NCBI GenBank assembly: GCA_964412195.1
Contig: CAYPNP010000025.1
Span: forward strand, 1 to 64,000
Source of the DNA: CAYPNP01 sp964412195
Lineage (GTDB): Bacteria > Acidobacteriota > JAAYUB01
Length of the DNA: 64,000 nucleotides
Direction: 5' to 3'
The position numbers and the translations under genes are program-made. Below, in pieces: positions 63,450 through 64,000 of the stretch (its first letter is position 1; each line of letters begins with the position of its first letter). The notes under the pieces were generated by a model. That model worked only from the letters and a program-made list of their open reading frames with translations. It had not been told where the DNA came from and ran no database searches.

Positions 63450-63598
63450 ATTATGTTTTGGTGCTTAAGAAAATGAACCACAAATCACACGAACCACACG
63501 AAATAAGCATGGCAACCAAACCTCGCTTGAAGTTTCGGTTCGAACGCCTGGGAATCGGACCCAGTCCCAGTCCCCAGGTCCCAGATCCACTTCGTCTT
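63450..63598. repeat. Repeat tract upstream of wecB
   Basis: An ACCACAAATCACACGAACC unit (about 63477-63503) is followed by CCCAGTCCCAGTCCCCAGGTCCCAG near 63560-63590. The first is the AACCACGAACCACACG module seen in the oxidoreductase gene; the second resembles the CCTGGGACCTGG module near 28260. The bases between 63313 and 63450 show no gene. Confidence 0.7.
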
Positions 63599-63609
63599 GA
63601 GGTGAGGCA

Positions 63610-64000
63610 ATGAAGCTGATGCTGGTCGCCGGGGCGAGGCCGAATTTCATGAAAGTCGCGCCGATCCTGCGCGTCCTGGCGGAGCGGTACCCGGATGACG
63701 GCAGGATGCCGGCGGTCCAAACCACCGAGGCCGGCAGGATGCCGGCGATCCATAAAGCGCCGGGCCATGGCGTGGAGTATCGGCTGGTGCACACCGGGCA
63801 GCACTACGACTACGACATGTCCAAGGTCTTCTTCGAGGAGCTGGAGATCCCCCCGCCCGACGCCTTCCTCGGGGTGGGCTCGGGCAGCCACGCCGAGCAG
63901 ACGGCCAAGGTCATGGTGGAATTCGAAAAGGTCTGCGAGGCCGAGCGGCCCGACCGGGTCGTGGTGGTGGGCGACGTGAACTCCACCCTGGCCTGCGCCC
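63610..64000 (+). CDS. wecB: UDP-N-acetylglucosamine 2-epimerase (partial at window end)
   Basis: The enzyme interconverts UDP-GlcNAc and UDP-ManNAc, the substrate for WecC. The first 130 residues are visible: MKLMLVAGARPNFMKVAPIL is the family start, VEYRLVHTGQHYDYDMSKVF follows, and VVVVGDVNSTLACA marks the first half. Between AERYPD and GVEYRLV is an insertion of about 25 residues (DDGRMPAVQTTEAGRMPAIHK) with repeated GRMPA; it comes from the repeats at 63700-63747. The gene runs off the window. The ATG at 63610 follows a GAGGTGAGG. Confidence 0.93.
   Translation, partial: MKLMLVAGARPNFMKVAPILRVLAERYPDDGRMPAVQTTEAGRMPAIHKAPGHGVEYRLVHTGQHYDYDMSKVFFEELEIPPPDAFLGVGSGSHAEQTAKVMVEFEKVCEAERPDRVVVVGDVNSTLACA
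63700..63747. repeat. In-frame REP-like repeat in wecB
   Basis: GGCAGGATGCCGGCG occurs at 63700-63714 and at 63733-63747, 33 bp apart, both in frame. Each holds an imperfect palindrome. The repeat inserts ~25 residues in a loop of the epimerase N-terminal domain. It is unlike the CAATCCG-type modules and represents another repeat class. Confidence 0.75.

Overview
The window is a piece of a high-GC bacterial genome, most likely an Acidobacteriota-type organism known from a metagenome assembly. The lineage call rests on a VWFA-related protein of the Acidobacterial type at 1712-2733, the high GC content and the general gene set; it is an inference. A run of exactly 100 N at 1612-1711 is a scaffold-gap placeholder.

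Layout. (1) 1-2733: a REP-associated tyrosine transposase flanked by REP-like repeats, then a methyltransferase and a VWFA protein that both run into the gap. (2) 2990-8243: a tight operon of two successive modules, each tetraheme cytochrome c / four-cluster ferredoxin / NrfD-type membrane subunit, probably a quinone-linked electron-transfer complex. (3) 8477-11587: secreted MsrA, a tandem GNAT acetyltransferase and a GT2 glycosyltransferase. (4) 11832-17201 (minus strand): a DMSO-reductase-family molybdoenzyme, a fused DmsB-DmsC partner, and MobB and MobA for its cofactor. (5) 17366-30715: assorted genes, including a novel 46-residue-repeat protein, a DUF4136 protein, an APC-type transporter, FumC, a GH13 enzyme, an IS200-like transposase inside a long inverted repeat, a dockerin-type secreted protein, a peptide deformylase, a TPR protein and a GlmU-like protein. 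(6) 31876-64000: a surface-glycan locus. WecC (carrying an intein) and WecB (cut by the window end) make UDP-ManNAcA. A PtmE/LegB/LegC/PglD-like set probably makes a bacillosamine-type sugar. A WecA-like transferase, WecG, several GT4 enzymes, a flippase and a polymerase assemble and export the polymer. Two asparagine synthase-like proteins, nucleotidyltransferase-fold proteins, a methyltransferase and a carbamoyltransferase probably decorate it. The centre of this locus (about 37.8-56.6 kb) is visibly more AT-rich than its flanks, which suggests horizontal exchange.

The most unusual feature is a family of modular repeat tracts. They are built from about a dozen short units (for example CAATCCG heptamers, CGAAACGG, a CACCACAAAGGCACAAAG unit, a GTGTGGTTC unit, CGAACAT and GAGCCCCGAG). 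They fill most intergenic spaces, often as large imperfect palindromes with one orientation after a gene and the opposite one before the next gene. They also lie in frame inside at least four conserved genes and form the ends of others. The second highlight is a full-size LAGLIDADG-type intein inserted exactly before the catalytic cysteine of the nucleotide-sugar dehydrogenase. No rRNA, tRNA or CRISPR array was recognised, although one isolated CRISPR-repeat-like 32-mer lies at 25788-25819.
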